NCBI GenBank assembly: GCA_036735545.1
Contig: DAINOD010000005.1
Span: forward strand, 5,883 to 69,882
Direction of reading: 5' to 3'
DNA length: 64,000 bases
Origin: Rubrimonas sp036735545
GTDB taxonomy: Bacteria > Pseudomonadota > Alphaproteobacteria > Rhodobacterales > Rhodobacteraceae
Each line of letters opens with the position of its first letter. Position 1 is the stretch's first letter. The position numbers were made by a program, and so were the translations under genes. The notes under the pieces were generated by a model. It worked only from the letters and a program-made list of their open reading frames with translations. It did not search any database and was not told the DNA's origin. Positions 53,876 to 63,728 of the stretch are shown here, one piece after another.

Positions 53876-54082
53876 TCAGAGCAGGCTGAGCTGGCCGGCG
53901 GAGGAACGGCCGTTGCGGTCGCTCTCCAGTTCGTACTTCAGCTTCTGACCGTCCTGCAGCGAGCTGAGGCCCGCACGCTCGACGGCGGAGATGTGCACGA
54001 ACACGTCCTGACCGCCGCCCTGCGGCTCGATGAAGCCGAAACCCTTGGTGGCGTTGAACCATTTCACGGTGCCAGTTGGCAT
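53876..54082 (-). CDS. Cold-shock protein, CspA family
   Basis: A 68-residue single OB-fold nucleic-acid chaperone. RNP1 is KGFGFIEP and RNP2 VFVHIS; the start MPTGTVKWFNATKGFGF is standard. It is expressed from its own promoter (54205-54233) with a leader of about 115 bases, a feature of temperature-regulated csp mRNAs. Cold induction is inferred. Confidence 0.95.
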   Translation of the reverse strand: MPTGTVKWFNATKGFGFIEPQGGGQDVFVHISAVERAGLSSLQDGQKLKYELESDRNGRSSAGQLSLL

Positions 54083-54204
54083 GTGATCTTCTCTCTCTCA
54101 TTGTTCCGCCCGCGAGATGCGGCGGTTCGGCGTCGCCGGGTCGACTTGACGACTGCGACTACGAGAGACGAAGCGGTTCAAGAGCGGTTAGACAGCGCAG
54201 GGGG

Positions 54205-54233
54205 TATATGCACTTTTTCCAAACCATACACAA
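54205..54233 (-). promoter_or_regulatory. Sigma-70-type promoter of the cold-shock gene
   Basis: On the minus strand, TTGTGT (54228-54233) and CATATA (54205-54210) are separated by 17 bases. Transcription would start near 54198, giving a leader of about 115 bases before the csp ATG. The A/T-rich spacer stands out against the GC-rich background. Confidence 0.55.
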
Positions 54234-54302
54234 GGGCGCCCCGCCGGCGGGGGGTCAAGACGCCGCGGGCCGTCGCTGAGGCCCGCAGCCGCGCCGGCGC
54301 GG

Positions 54303-55973
54303 TCAGCCTTCGTCCTCCAGCCGCATGACGATGACCTCCGTGACAGGCTTCTTGCCCCAGCGGTCCATGCAGACCTTGCGCGCGGCGCGGGCGGCGAGTT
54401 CCTCCAGCGCTTCGTCGGACCGCTTCTCGCGCCGCCCCGCGCGCTCAACGGCCGCATCGACCGCCTCGGCCACCGCGTCGCCCAGCGCTCCCTCGGCGTC
54501 CGGGGCGCCGAGCATCCGCACCTCCGAATCGGCGATCAGATCGCCAGCCTCGTTGACCACCACGACGACCATGCACAGGCCCTGCCGCGCCATGCGCAGC
54601 CGATCACGGATCACCCCGTCGTGGCTGCCGACGAAAACGTCGCCGTCCATGTAGACGCGACCTGTCGGGATCTCGGAGATCACGCCGGGCGCGTTGCCGT
54701 CGAGCGCCACCAGCGAGCCGTTGGGCGCCACGATCGCCCGCGACGCGCCCCACTGGGTCGCCATGCGGGCGTGTTCGGTCAGATGGCGGTGTTCGCCATG
54801 AAGCGGCAGGGCGATCTGCGGCTTCACCGCAGCCCACATCTGGGCAAGCTCGTCACGGCAGGCGTGGCCCGAGACGTGGGTCTGGGCCATGTCGGCGTCG
54901 ATCACCCGCACCCCACGCTCCGACAGGCGGTTGTAGAGGCGATGGATCTCCGCCTCGTTGCCCGGAATGGTGCGCGAGGAGAAGATCACCGCATCGCCCT
55001 CGCTCAGGCTGACGCTGGGGTGCGTGCCGTGGGCGATGCGCGCCAGCGCCGCGCGGCCCTCGCCCTGGCTGCCGGTGACGAGGTAGAGCAGGTGCCGGTC
55101 GGGCAGGTCGCGCGCCCGGTCCTCGGGGATCATGCCCGGAAAGTCGGTCAGCACGCCGGTCTCGATGGCCGCGTCGATCATGCGCTTCATGGCGCGCCCG
55201 GCCACCACGACGCTGCGGTCGTTGGCCACCGCCGCCTCGGCCAGCGTGCGCAGACGCACGACGTTGGAGGCGAAGCTGGTGGCCGCCACCGCGCCCTCGC
55301 AGCTGGCGATGACTTCGCGCAGGCTGTCGCGCAGCCCGCCCTCCGAGCCGGTGCTGCCCTCGCTGAAGACGTTGGTGCTGTCGCAGGCCATGGCCAGCAC
55401 GCCTTCGCGGCCGAGCCGTTCGAAGGCGGCGAGGCTCGCCGGCGGGCCGGCGACGGGGTCGGGGTCGAGCTTGAAGTCGCCGGTGTGCACGATCACGCCC
55501 TTGGGCGTGCGGATCGCCAGCGCCGCGGGGTCGAGGGTGGAATGGGTGACGCGCAGGAACTCCACCTCGAAGGCGCCGGCGCGCACCGGGGTCTCCCAGT
55601 CGCAGACCTTCACGCGCTTGGGGCTGCGGCCCTCCTCGACCATCTTGCGCCGCGCGATCTCGGCGGTGAACTTGGTCGCATAGACCGGCGCGCCGAGGCG
55701 GTCCCAGAGCCGGCCGATCGCGCCGATGTGATCCTCATGGGCGTGGGTGATGAAGATGGCGTCCAGCCGGTCGGCCTGATCGGCGATGAAGCCTACGTCG
55801 GGCACCATCAATTCGACGCCGGGGCTTGTGTCCATGTCCCCGAAGCCGATGCCGCAATCGACCATGATCCAGCGCCGGTCCTTCGCCGGACCATAGCCGT
55901 AGAGATACATGTTCATGCCGATCTCGCCCGCGCCCCCGAGGGGCGCGTAGACCAGGCTCGCCGTGTCGGCCAT
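54303..55973 (-). CDS. rnj: Ribonuclease J
   Basis: A 556-residue MBL/beta-CASP ribonuclease with 5'-exo and endonuclease activity in rRNA and mRNA maturation. The metal site HAHEDHIGAIGRLW lies near residue 75; the beta-CASP domain has ATSFASNVVRLRTL and VSGHACRDEL; LPLHGEHRHLTEHARMA gives the late His motif. C-terminal RNase J domain follows. It begins 3 bases after coaX and is the last gene of the nuo-birA-coaX-rnj run. Confidence 0.95.
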   Translation of the reverse strand: MADTASLVYAPLGGAGEIGMNMYLYGYGPAKDRRWIMVDCGIGFGDMDTSPGVELMVPDVGFIADQADRLDAIFITHAHEDHIGAIGRLWDRLGAPVYATKFTAEIARRKMVEEGRSPKRVKVCDWETPVRAGAFEVEFLRVTHSTLDPAALAIRTPKGVIVHTGDFKLDPDPVAGPPASLAAFERLGREGVLAMACDSTNVFSEGSTGSEGGLRDSLREVIASCEGAVAATSFASNVVRLRTLAEAAVANDRSVVVAGRAMKRMIDAAIETGVLTDFPGMIPEDRARDLPDRHLLYLVTGSQGEGRAALARIAHGTHPSVSLSEGDAVIFSSRTIPGNEAEIHRLYNRLSERGVRVIDADMAQTHVSGHACRDELAQMWAAVKPQIALPLHGEHRHLTEHARMATQWGASRAIVAPNGSLVALDGNAPGVISEIPTGRVYMDGDVFVGSHDGVIRDRLRMARQGLCMVVVVVNEAGDLIADSEVRMLGAPDAEGALGDAVAEAVDAAVERAGRREKRSDEALEELAARAARKVCMDRWGKKPVTEVIVMRLEDEG

Positions 55974-55976
55974 CGA

Positions 55977-56756
<780 letters not shown>

Positions 56757-56764
56757 GAAGCCCC

Positions 56765-57517
56765 TCAGAAGAAAACTTCGGCCGCCTGGATGCGCCGGAG
56801 ACGGCCGCCGTCGGACAGCACCAGCGCACCCGTCTCGTCGAGGTCGGCGAACACGCCCTCCACGGTTTCCCGCGGCAGGCGTGCGGCGACCTTCTCGCCC
56901 AGCCGCGCCGCCCGCGCAAGCCACGCGCTCCGCAGCGGGCCGAACCCCTCCCCCGCCAGCCGCCCGGACCAGTATGCGAAGCCCGCCGCAAGCAGCGTCA
57001 GCGCTGCGTCCGGGTCCGGCGCAGCGCCGGTCTCCGCGGCGAGCGAGGTGGGCGGCCAGCCCCCCGGATCGGGCTCGGGGTGATGGGCGAGGTTCACGCC
57101 CACGCCGACCGTGAGCCAGTCCACCCGCCCGTTAACGCCGGCGCTCTCCAGCAGCACGCCGGCCGCCTTGCGTCCGTTGAGCAGCGCGTCGTTCGGCCAT
57201 TTGACCGCCACGTCCGCGCCGGGGGCCAGCGCCTCGAACAGCTCCGCCATGGCGAGGCAGGCGGCGAAGGAATGCAGCGCCGCCTGCGTCGGCGGTCCTC
57301 CGGGGCGCAACAGGCACGTGGCCGAGAGGTTGCCCTCAGGCGCCGCCCACGCCCGCCCGCGCCGCCCGCGCGCGGCGGTCTGGCGACGGGCGACGATCCA
57401 GAGCGGCCCGGGCTCGCCGGCCAGCGCGCGCCGCTGCGCCTCGTCGGACGTGCTGTCGAGGACGTCGTGGCGGACGAGGCCCCACCCGGCGGGCCAGTCG
57501 GCGCGCGCCCCGGTCAG
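56765..57517 (-). CDS. birA: Biotin-[acetyl-CoA-carboxylase] ligase, short form
   Basis: A 250-residue ligase without the DNA-binding domain, so not a repressor. It has VLDSTSDEAQRRA, the biotinyl-AMP loop TAARGRRGRAW, VAVKWPNDALLNGRKAAGVLLE and VGVGVNLAHHPE. No ATG, GTG or TTG fits the conserved N-terminus. A CTG at 57517 overlapping the nuoN stop (CTGA) gives LTGARADWPAGWGLV and matches the length of relatives. The start is therefore tentative. Confidence 0.88.
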   Translation of the reverse strand: MTGARADWPAGWGLVRHDVLDSTSDEAQRRALAGEPGPLWIVARRQTAARGRRGRAWAAPEGNLSATCLLRPGGPPTQAALHSFAACLAMAELFEALAPGADVAVKWPNDALLNGRKAAGVLLESAGVNGRVDWLTVGVGVNLAHHPEPDPGGWPPTSLAAETGAAPDPDAALTLLAAGFAYWSGRLAGEGFGPLRSAWLARAARLGEKVAARLPRETVEGVFADLDETGALVLSDGGRLRRIQAAEVFF

Positions 57518-58959
57518 GGCAGAAGCGCCGCCGCGGCGGCGTCGCTGAGACCGGTGAGACCGAAGCCGCCAAGGAAGGGCAGCCACCCCACGGCCACAAG
57601 CGTGGCGCAGATGCCGATGGCGGCGCCGTTGGCCAGCGGCATCCGCCGGTCCATCGGCTCGCCGAGATCGTCCACATACATGATCTTGACGATGCGGATG
57701 TAGTAGAACGCTCCGATGACGCTGGCGACGGCGCCGGCGACCGCCACCGGGGCCAGCCCCGCCTCCACCGCGGCGACGAAGACGAAATACTTCGCGAAAA
57801 AGCCGGCCAGCGGCGGAATGCCGGCGAGGCTGAACATCAGGGCCGCCAGCGCCAGCGCCGCCAGCGGCGCCCTTTTCGAGAGGCCTTTCAGGTCGGCGAC
57901 CTCGACCACGGGCCGACCGTCGCGCTCCATGGACATCATGAACGCGAAAACGCCGACGTTCATCACGACGTAGATCGCGAGGTAGGTCATCAGCGCCGAC
58001 GCGCCGGCCTGCGTGCCCGCCGCCAGACCCAGCAGCGCGAAGCCCATGTGGCCGATGGAGGAATAGGCCATCAGACGCTTGAGGTTGGTCTGGCCGATGG
58101 CGGCGAAGGAGCCCCAGAACATCGACATCAGCGACACGAACACCAGCACCTGCCGCCAGTCGCCGACCGCGCCGCCAAAGCCGTCGAACAGCACCCGGGC
58201 GAACAGCGCGCCCGCCGCCACCTTGGGGGCCGTGGCGAAGAAGGCGGTGACCGGGGTGGGCGAACCTTCGTAGACGTCCGGCGTCCACATGTGGAACGGC
58301 GCCGCCGAGATCTTGAAGGCGAGCCCCGCGCAGAGGAACACGAGCCCGAACAGCAGGCCGACGCCAACCCCCTCCCCGGCCACCACGGCGGCGATGTCCT
58401 CGAAGCGGGTCGAGCCGGTGTAGCCGTAGATCAGCGAGCAGCCATAGAGCAGCAACCCCGACGACAGCGCGCCGAGGGTGAAGTATTTCAGTCCCGCCTC
58501 GGTGCTGCGCGCGCTGTCGCGACGGAACGCGGCGATGACGTAGAGCGCCAGCGACTGCAACTCCAACCCGACATAGAGCATCATCAGGTCGCCGGCCGAG
58601 ACCATGATCATCATGCCCAGCGTCGCCAGCGCGATCAGGACCGGATATTCGAACCGCATCAGGCCGCGCCGCTCGAGATAGTCGCGCGACAGCCACAGCA
58701 TCGCCGCCGCCGAGAGCAGGACCAGCGCCTTGGCGAGCCGCGAGAAGTCGTCGGCCACGAAAGCGCCGCCGAAGGCGGTGGCGCGGCCGGAGGGCTCGCT
58801 GGCGACCAGCAACGCCAGCCCTGCCAGCACCGCGGCGGTCGCCATCGTGATCTGCCCGGCGCGACGATCCTCGCCGCCGAAGGCGCCAGCCATCAGCAAC
58901 CCCATGGCGATCAGCGCAAGCAGGAGCTCCGGCAGGGCGACAGCGAAATCGGCGGCCAT
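57514..58959 (-). CDS. nuoN: NADH-quinone oxidoreductase subunit N
   Basis: A 481-residue antiporter-like membrane subunit of complex I with about 14 helices. The conserved helix with a proton-channel Lys is in LAFKISAAPFHMWTPDVYEGSPTPVTAFF; another motif is RLMAYSSIGHMGFALLGLAAG. ATG 58959 gives MAADFAVALPELLLAL, the usual N-terminus. It is 11 bases after nuoM. Confidence 0.95.
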   Translation of the reverse strand: MAADFAVALPELLLALIAMGLLMAGAFGGEDRRAGQITMATAAVLAGLALLVASEPSGRATAFGGAFVADDFSRLAKALVLLSAAAMLWLSRDYLERRGLMRFEYPVLIALATLGMMIMVSAGDLMMLYVGLELQSLALYVIAAFRRDSARSTEAGLKYFTLGALSSGLLLYGCSLIYGYTGSTRFEDIAAVVAGEGVGVGLLFGLVFLCAGLAFKISAAPFHMWTPDVYEGSPTPVTAFFATAPKVAAGALFARVLFDGFGGAVGDWRQVLVFVSLMSMFWGSFAAIGQTNLKRLMAYSSIGHMGFALLGLAAGTQAGASALMTYLAIYVVMNVGVFAFMMSMERDGRPVVEVADLKGLSKRAPLAALALAALMFSLAGIPPLAGFFAKYFVFVAAVEAGLAPVAVAGAVASVIGAFYYIRIVKIMYVDDLGEPMDRRMPLANGAAIGICATLVAVGWLPFLGGFGLTGLSDAAAAALLP

Positions 58960-58970
58960 GACCCGGTCCT

Positions 58971-60509
58971 TCAGTGAGCGGCGAGGCGCGGGCCGGCGCC
59001 GAAGGCGGCGAGGTCGCGCTCGACACCCTCCACCAGCGCGGCGACCGCAGGCCCGAAAATGTCGGTGGCGAAACTGGGATAGACGCCGAGCAAGATGGTG
59101 CCGGCCGCCAGCGGCGCGAAGATCGCGACCTCGCGCCGCGACAGATCCTTGATGCCCTTCAACTCCGGCTTCACCAGCGCGCCGAACACCACGCGCTTGT
59201 AGAGCCAGAGCGCATAGCCCGCCGACAGGATCACGCCCGTCGCCGCGACGAGCGTCGCCCACGTGCTGACCTGGAAGGCCCCGGCCAGCGACAGGAACTC
59301 CCCGACGAAACCCGAGGTGCCGGGCAGACCGACATTGCCCATGGTGAACAGCAGGAACAGCGTCGCGTAGACCGGCATCCGCATCGCAAGTCCGCCATAT
59401 GCGCTGATCTCGCGCGTATGCATCCGGTCGTAGATCACGCCGACACAGAGAAACAGCGCGCCCGAGATGAAGCCGTGCGAGATCATCTGGAAGATCGCGC
59501 CGTCCACGCCCTGCCGGTTCGCGGCGAAGATGCCCATGGTCACGAAGCCCATGTGCGCGACCGAGGAATAGGCGATCAGCTTCTTGATGTCCTGCTGCAT
59601 CAGCGCGACCAGCGAGGTGTAGACGATGGCGATGGCCGACAGGGCGAACACGAAGCCGGTCATCAGTTCCGACGCCACCGGGAACATCGGCAGGCTGAAG
59701 CGCAGGAAGCCATAGCCGCCCATCTTAAGCAGGATCGCCGCCAGCACGACCGAGCCCGCCGTGGGAGCCTGGACATGCGCGTCGGGCAGCCAGGTGTGGA
59801 CCGGCCACATCGGCATCTTGACCGCGAACGAGGCGAAGAAGGCCAGCCACAGCAGCGTCTGGAAGCCGCCCGCGATGGTGAAGCCGGCGAAGCCAAGCGG
59901 CTCGGCGCTGAAGGAATGCTGCAGCAGGCGGACCATGTCGGTGGTCCCAGCGTCGGCCACCATCGCGACCATCGCGATCAGCATCAGCAGCGAGCCGAGC
60001 AGTGTGTAGAGGAAGAACTTGAACGCCGCGTAGACGCGCTCCTTGCCACCCCATATCCCGATGATGAGAAACATCGGGATCAGCCCACCCTCGAAGAACA
60101 GGTAGAACAGGATCATGTCCAGCGCGACGAAGACGCCGATCATCAGCGTCTCAAGCAGCAGGAACAGGGCCATGTATTCGCGTACGCGGGTCTCGACGTT
60201 CCACGACGCCCAGATCACCAGCGGCATGATGAAGGTGGTCAGCAGCACGAAGGGCAGCGAGATGCCGTCAACGCCCACCCGATAATCTAGGCCGCCGAGC
60301 CACGCGCGCTGCTCGACGAACTGGAAACCGGTGTCGGCCGGGTCGAAGCCGAACAGCAGGAACAGCGAGACGAGAAACGTCGCGCTTGTGGCCCACAGCG
60401 CGGTCCAGCGGGCGTTCTGGCGCGCCTGAGCCGTCTCGCCCTTCACGCCGAACAGCAGGATCAGCGCGCCGACCGCCGGCAGGAATGTGACGATGGAGAT
60501 GAGCGGCAT
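58971..60509 (-). CDS. nuoM: NADH-quinone oxidoreductase subunit M
   Basis: A 512-residue antiporter-like subunit. Motifs include VGVDGISLPFVLLTTFIMPLVIWASW with the channel Glu region near IGIWGGKERVYAAFKFFLYTLLGS, FASFAVKMPMWPVHTWLPDAHVQAPTAGSVVLA and KKLIAYSSVAHMGFVTMGIF. It begins one base after the nuoL stop. Confidence 0.96.
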   Translation of the reverse strand: MPLISIVTFLPAVGALILLFGVKGETAQARQNARWTALWATSATFLVSLFLLFGFDPADTGFQFVEQRAWLGGLDYRVGVDGISLPFVLLTTFIMPLVIWASWNVETRVREYMALFLLLETLMIGVFVALDMILFYLFFEGGLIPMFLIIGIWGGKERVYAAFKFFLYTLLGSLLMLIAMVAMVADAGTTDMVRLLQHSFSAEPLGFAGFTIAGGFQTLLWLAFFASFAVKMPMWPVHTWLPDAHVQAPTAGSVVLAAILLKMGGYGFLRFSLPMFPVASELMTGFVFALSAIAIVYTSLVALMQQDIKKLIAYSSVAHMGFVTMGIFAANRQGVDGAIFQMISHGFISGALFLCVGVIYDRMHTREISAYGGLAMRMPVYATLFLLFTMGNVGLPGTSGFVGEFLSLAGAFQVSTWATLVAATGVILSAGYALWLYKRVVFGALVKPELKGIKDLSRREVAIFAPLAAGTILLGVYPSFATDIFGPAVAALVEGVERDLAAFGAGPRLAAH

Positions 60510-60510
60510 G

Positions 60511-62469
60511 TCAGGCGCCCCTCAGCGCATACCAGGTGACCAGCGCCGAGACGCCGAGCAGCATCGCGAAGGCGTAGTGATAGAGGTAGCCGGTCTGCGC
60601 CCGGCCCGCGAGCCGCGTCACCCATGGCGTCAGGCCCATGGCCAGCCCGTTGATGGCCGCGTCGATGATGCGCCCGTCCCCCCGCTTCCAGAACAGCAGT
60701 CCGACCTGCTTGGCGGGGCGGACGAAGACGGCCTCATACAGTTCGTCGAAATACCACTTGTTCAGGAGGAACCGATAGAGCCAGGCGTGCCGGCGGGCCA
60801 GCGCGGCCGGCAGCGTCGGGTCGACGACGTACATCCAGCAGGCGAGACCGAAACCGACCAGCATCGCGAGGAAGGGCGAGAGCTTCACCAGCGTCGGCAC
60901 GGCGTGCGAGTCGTGCAGCACGGTGTTCTCGGCCAGCGTGAAGATGGACGCGCCCCAGAACTCGCCCTCGTGATGGCCGACGAAGTCCGGATAGAACTCC
61001 ATGCCCGCAAGAAGTCCGCCGATCGCCAGGACGAACAGCGGGATGAGCATGACCCGCGGGCTTTCGTGGGCGTGGTCATAGGTATGGTGGTCGGCGCGAG
61101 TCTCGCCGTAGAAGGTCATGAACATCAGCCGCCACGAGTAGAAAGCGGTCATGCCCGCCGCGGCCAGCAACATCATGTAGGCGTACCCCCCGGCCACCGA
61201 GGGCGAGGCGAAGGCGCTCTCGATGATCACGTCCTTCGAGACGAACCCCGCCAGACCGATCGGGATGTCGAAGACGTAGAGCAGAGGCACGCCGACGCCC
61301 GTGATCGACAGCGTGCCGATCATCATCATCCAGAAGGTGGTCGGGATCTTGTCCTTGAGCCCACCCATCCGGCGCATGTCCTGCTCGTGGTGCATGGCGT
61401 GGATGACCGAACCGGCGCCGAGAAACAGCAGCGCCTTGAAGAAGGCGTGCGTGAACAGGTGGAACATCGCCGCCTCATAGGCCCCGACGCCGGCAGCGGC
61501 GAACATGTAGCCGAGCTGAGAGCAGGTCGAATAGGCGATCACGCGCTTTATGTCGTTCTGCACGAGCCCGATGGTCGCGGCGAAGAAGGCCGTCGAGGCG
61601 CCAACGATGGTGACGACCCACAGCGCGGTCGGCGCATACTCGAAGACCGGAGACATGCGGCAGACCAGGAACACGCCCGCGGTGACCATGGTGGCGGCGT
61701 GGATCAGCGCCGAGACCGGGGTCGGCCCTTCCATCGCGTCCGGCAGCCAGGTGTGCAGCAGCAGCTGCGCCGACTTGCCCATCGCGCCGACGAACAGCAG
61801 CAACGCGACCGTCTCGGCCGCATTCACCTGCATGCCAAGGAACGAGAAGGTCGTTTCCGCCAGCGCCGGCCCGGCGGCGAACACATCGTCGAACTGGATG
61901 GAGTCGACGAGGAAGAACAGCGCGAACAGGCCCAGCAGGAAACCGAAGTCGCCCACGCGATTGACGATGAAGGCCTTCATCGCCGCGCGGTTGGCGCTCT
62001 CCTTCTGGAACCAGAACCCGATCAGCAGATAACTGGCGACGCCCACTCCCTCCCAGCCGAAGAACAGCTGCAGGAGATTGTCCGCCGTCACCAACATCAG
62101 CATGGCGAAGGTGAAGAAGGAAAGGTAGGCGAAGAAGCGCGTCTTGGCCGGATCCTCCTCCATGTAACCGATGGAGTAGAGGTGCACGAGCGCCGATACG
62201 CTGGTCACCACGACGAGCATGACCGCCGTCAGCGTGTCGACGCGGATCGCCCAGTCGACGCTCAGCGCGCCCGAGTCGATCCAGCGCATCACAGCGATCT
62301 GACGCACCGCCTCGTGATCGATGGTTAGAAGGGCGATCCAGCTCAGCAGGGCGCAAATGCCGAGGATGCCGGTGGTCATGTACATCGCCGCGCGCTCGCC
62401 CATCGCCCGGCCGAAGAAGCCCGCGAGGATGGCGCCGATCAGCGGCCCGAACAGGATGAACGAGAACAT
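60511..62469 (-). CDS. nuoL: NADH-quinone oxidoreductase subunit L
   Basis: A 652-residue antiporter-like subunit, the most distal in the membrane arm, with the lateral amphipathic helix expected near the C-terminus. It shows FFGWEGVGVASYLLIGFWFQKESANRAAMKAF, GKSAQLLLHTWLPDAMEGPTPVSALIHAATMV and KRVIAYSTCSQLGYMFAA. Length is within the family range. It starts 5 bases after nuoK. Confidence 0.96.
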   Translation of the reverse strand: MFSFILFGPLIGAILAGFFGRAMGERAAMYMTTGILGICALLSWIALLTIDHEAVRQIAVMRWIDSGALSVDWAIRVDTLTAVMLVVVTSVSALVHLYSIGYMEEDPAKTRFFAYLSFFTFAMLMLVTADNLLQLFFGWEGVGVASYLLIGFWFQKESANRAAMKAFIVNRVGDFGFLLGLFALFFLVDSIQFDDVFAAGPALAETTFSFLGMQVNAAETVALLLFVGAMGKSAQLLLHTWLPDAMEGPTPVSALIHAATMVTAGVFLVCRMSPVFEYAPTALWVVTIVGASTAFFAATIGLVQNDIKRVIAYSTCSQLGYMFAAAGVGAYEAAMFHLFTHAFFKALLFLGAGSVIHAMHHEQDMRRMGGLKDKIPTTFWMMMIGTLSITGVGVPLLYVFDIPIGLAGFVSKDVIIESAFASPSVAGGYAYMMLLAAAGMTAFYSWRLMFMTFYGETRADHHTYDHAHESPRVMLIPLFVLAIGGLLAGMEFYPDFVGHHEGEFWGASIFTLAENTVLHDSHAVPTLVKLSPFLAMLVGFGLACWMYVVDPTLPAALARRHAWLYRFLLNKWYFDELYEAVFVRPAKQVGLLFWKRGDGRIIDAAINGLAMGLTPWVTRLAGRAQTGYLYHYAFAMLLGVSALVTWYALRGA

Positions 62470-62474
62470 GATGC

Positions 62475-62780
62475 TCAGCCCCTCATCATGTTGACGTCCT
62501 CGACGTCGATGGTGCCCCGGTTGCGGAAGAAGCAGACGATGATCGCAAGCCCGATCGCCGCCTCGGCCGCCGCCACGGTCAGGATGAACAGGGTGAAGAC
62601 CTGTCCGACGAGATCGCCCAGATGAGCCGAGAACGCGACGAAGTTGATGTTCACCGCCAGCAGCATCAGCTCGATCGACATCAGAATGACAATGACGTTC
62701 TTGCGATTCACGAAGATGCCGAAGATCCCGATCACGAACAGGATCGCTGCGACGGTGAGGTAGTGGCCGATTCCGATCAT
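62475..62780 (-). CDS. nuoK: NADH-quinone oxidoreductase subunit K
   Basis: A 101-residue, three-helix MrpC-like subunit. The conserved Glu residues occur in VILMSIELMLLAVNINFVAFS and LTVAAAEAAIGLAIIV, which contribute to the proton path. Starts with MIGIGHYLTVAAILFVIGIFG. Confidence 0.96.
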   Translation of the reverse strand: MIGIGHYLTVAAILFVIGIFGIFVNRKNVIVILMSIELMLLAVNINFVAFSAHLGDLVGQVFTLFILTVAAAEAAIGLAIIVCFFRNRGTIDVEDVNMMRG

Positions 62781-62795
62781 CTCACACCCCCCACC

Positions 62796-63407
62796 CTACA
62801 CACCCTGGCCCGGCTTCACGTCGCGCAGCTCCACCGACTGGGCGCGAGTGCGCTGCATCTGGGCCAGCACGTCCTGCCGCTTGACGCCCTCGCGCTTGCG
62901 AAGCGTCAGCACGATGGCGCCGATCATGGCGACCAGCAGCACCAGCCCCGACGTCTGGAACAGGTGGATGTAGTCGGAATAGAGGATGCGCCCGAGCGCT
63001 ACGGTGTTGGACACGTCCTCCGGCGCCGGCGCGATGGCCTTGCGCGCCGTCAGCGCCGTCTCCCCGAAGGTCCAGGCGCCGACGGCGAGGATCAGTTCGG
63101 CCACCAGGATCAGCGTGATCAGCACGCCGAAGGTCATGTGCTCGGACATCGTGGCGCGGAGCGCGGCGAAATCCACGTCGAGCATCATGACCACAAACAG
63201 GAACAGCACCGCGACGGCGCCGACGTAGACGATCACGAGCAACATCGCGACGAACTCGGCGCCCGCCAGCACGAACAGACCCGCCGCCGAGAAGAACGCC
63301 GTGATCAGCCAGAGCACCGAATGCACCGGATTGCGCGCGAGCGTCATCAGCAGGCCTGCCGCAATGGCGACGCTCGCGAAGACGTAGAAGGCCGTGGCGG
63401 CGATCAT
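62796..63407 (-). CDS. nuoJ: NADH-quinone oxidoreductase subunit J
   Basis: A 203-residue, five-helix subunit. VGAVAVLFLFVVMMLDVDF contains the pi-bulge helix region of the family. ATG 63407, preceded by AGGAG, gives MIAATAFYVFASVAIAAGLLM. The C-terminal tail KREGVKRQDVLAQMQRTRAQSV is typical of alphaproteobacteria. Confidence 0.94.
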   Translation of the reverse strand: MIAATAFYVFASVAIAAGLLMTLARNPVHSVLWLITAFFSAAGLFVLAGAEFVAMLLVIVYVGAVAVLFLFVVMMLDVDFAALRATMSEHMTFGVLITLILVAELILAVGAWTFGETALTARKAIAPAPEDVSNTVALGRILYSDYIHLFQTSGLVLLVAMIGAIVLTLRKREGVKRQDVLAQMQRTRAQSVELRDVKPGQGV

Positions 63408-63417
63408 GCGGGGCTCC

Positions 63418-63636
63418 TCACGCGAGCATCGCTTCGAGCGGCTCGACACGGCCGTCGATGGCGCGGACGCGACCGGCTAGCATGGTCAGAATCAGGGCGA
63501 CGTCGTCGGTCGTCCGTTCGCGAGTGTCGGCGCGCACCTGCGCGAAGTCGCGGCCGCTCTGCCGGCCAGTCGCATATGCCTCGCCAGCCGTCTCAGGCAA
63601 CCGAGCAAGGATCCGGTTCTCGACATTCTCGTTCAT
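63418..63636 (-). CDS. Small hypothetical protein inserted between nuoI and nuoJ
   Basis: A 72-residue product starting MNENVENRILARLPETAGE, mostly charged helix with TRERTTDDVALILTMLAGRVRAID and a likely short coiled coil. It has no membrane segment and does not resemble a complex I subunit known to me. It is co-directional within the nuo operon, 92 bases after nuoI and 10 before nuoJ. Confidence 0.55.
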   Translation of the reverse strand: MNENVENRILARLPETAGEAYATGRQSGRDFAQVRADTRERTTDDVALILTMLAGRVRAIDGRVEPLEAMLA

Positions 63637-63728
63637 CCGATCCTCACGGGCGTCCGACCCCCTCGGGTGCGTTGCAGCATCGCCTAGCCCGGCGCGGCGC
63701 GCCAGCCCATGCGCCCATCGGGCGCGGC

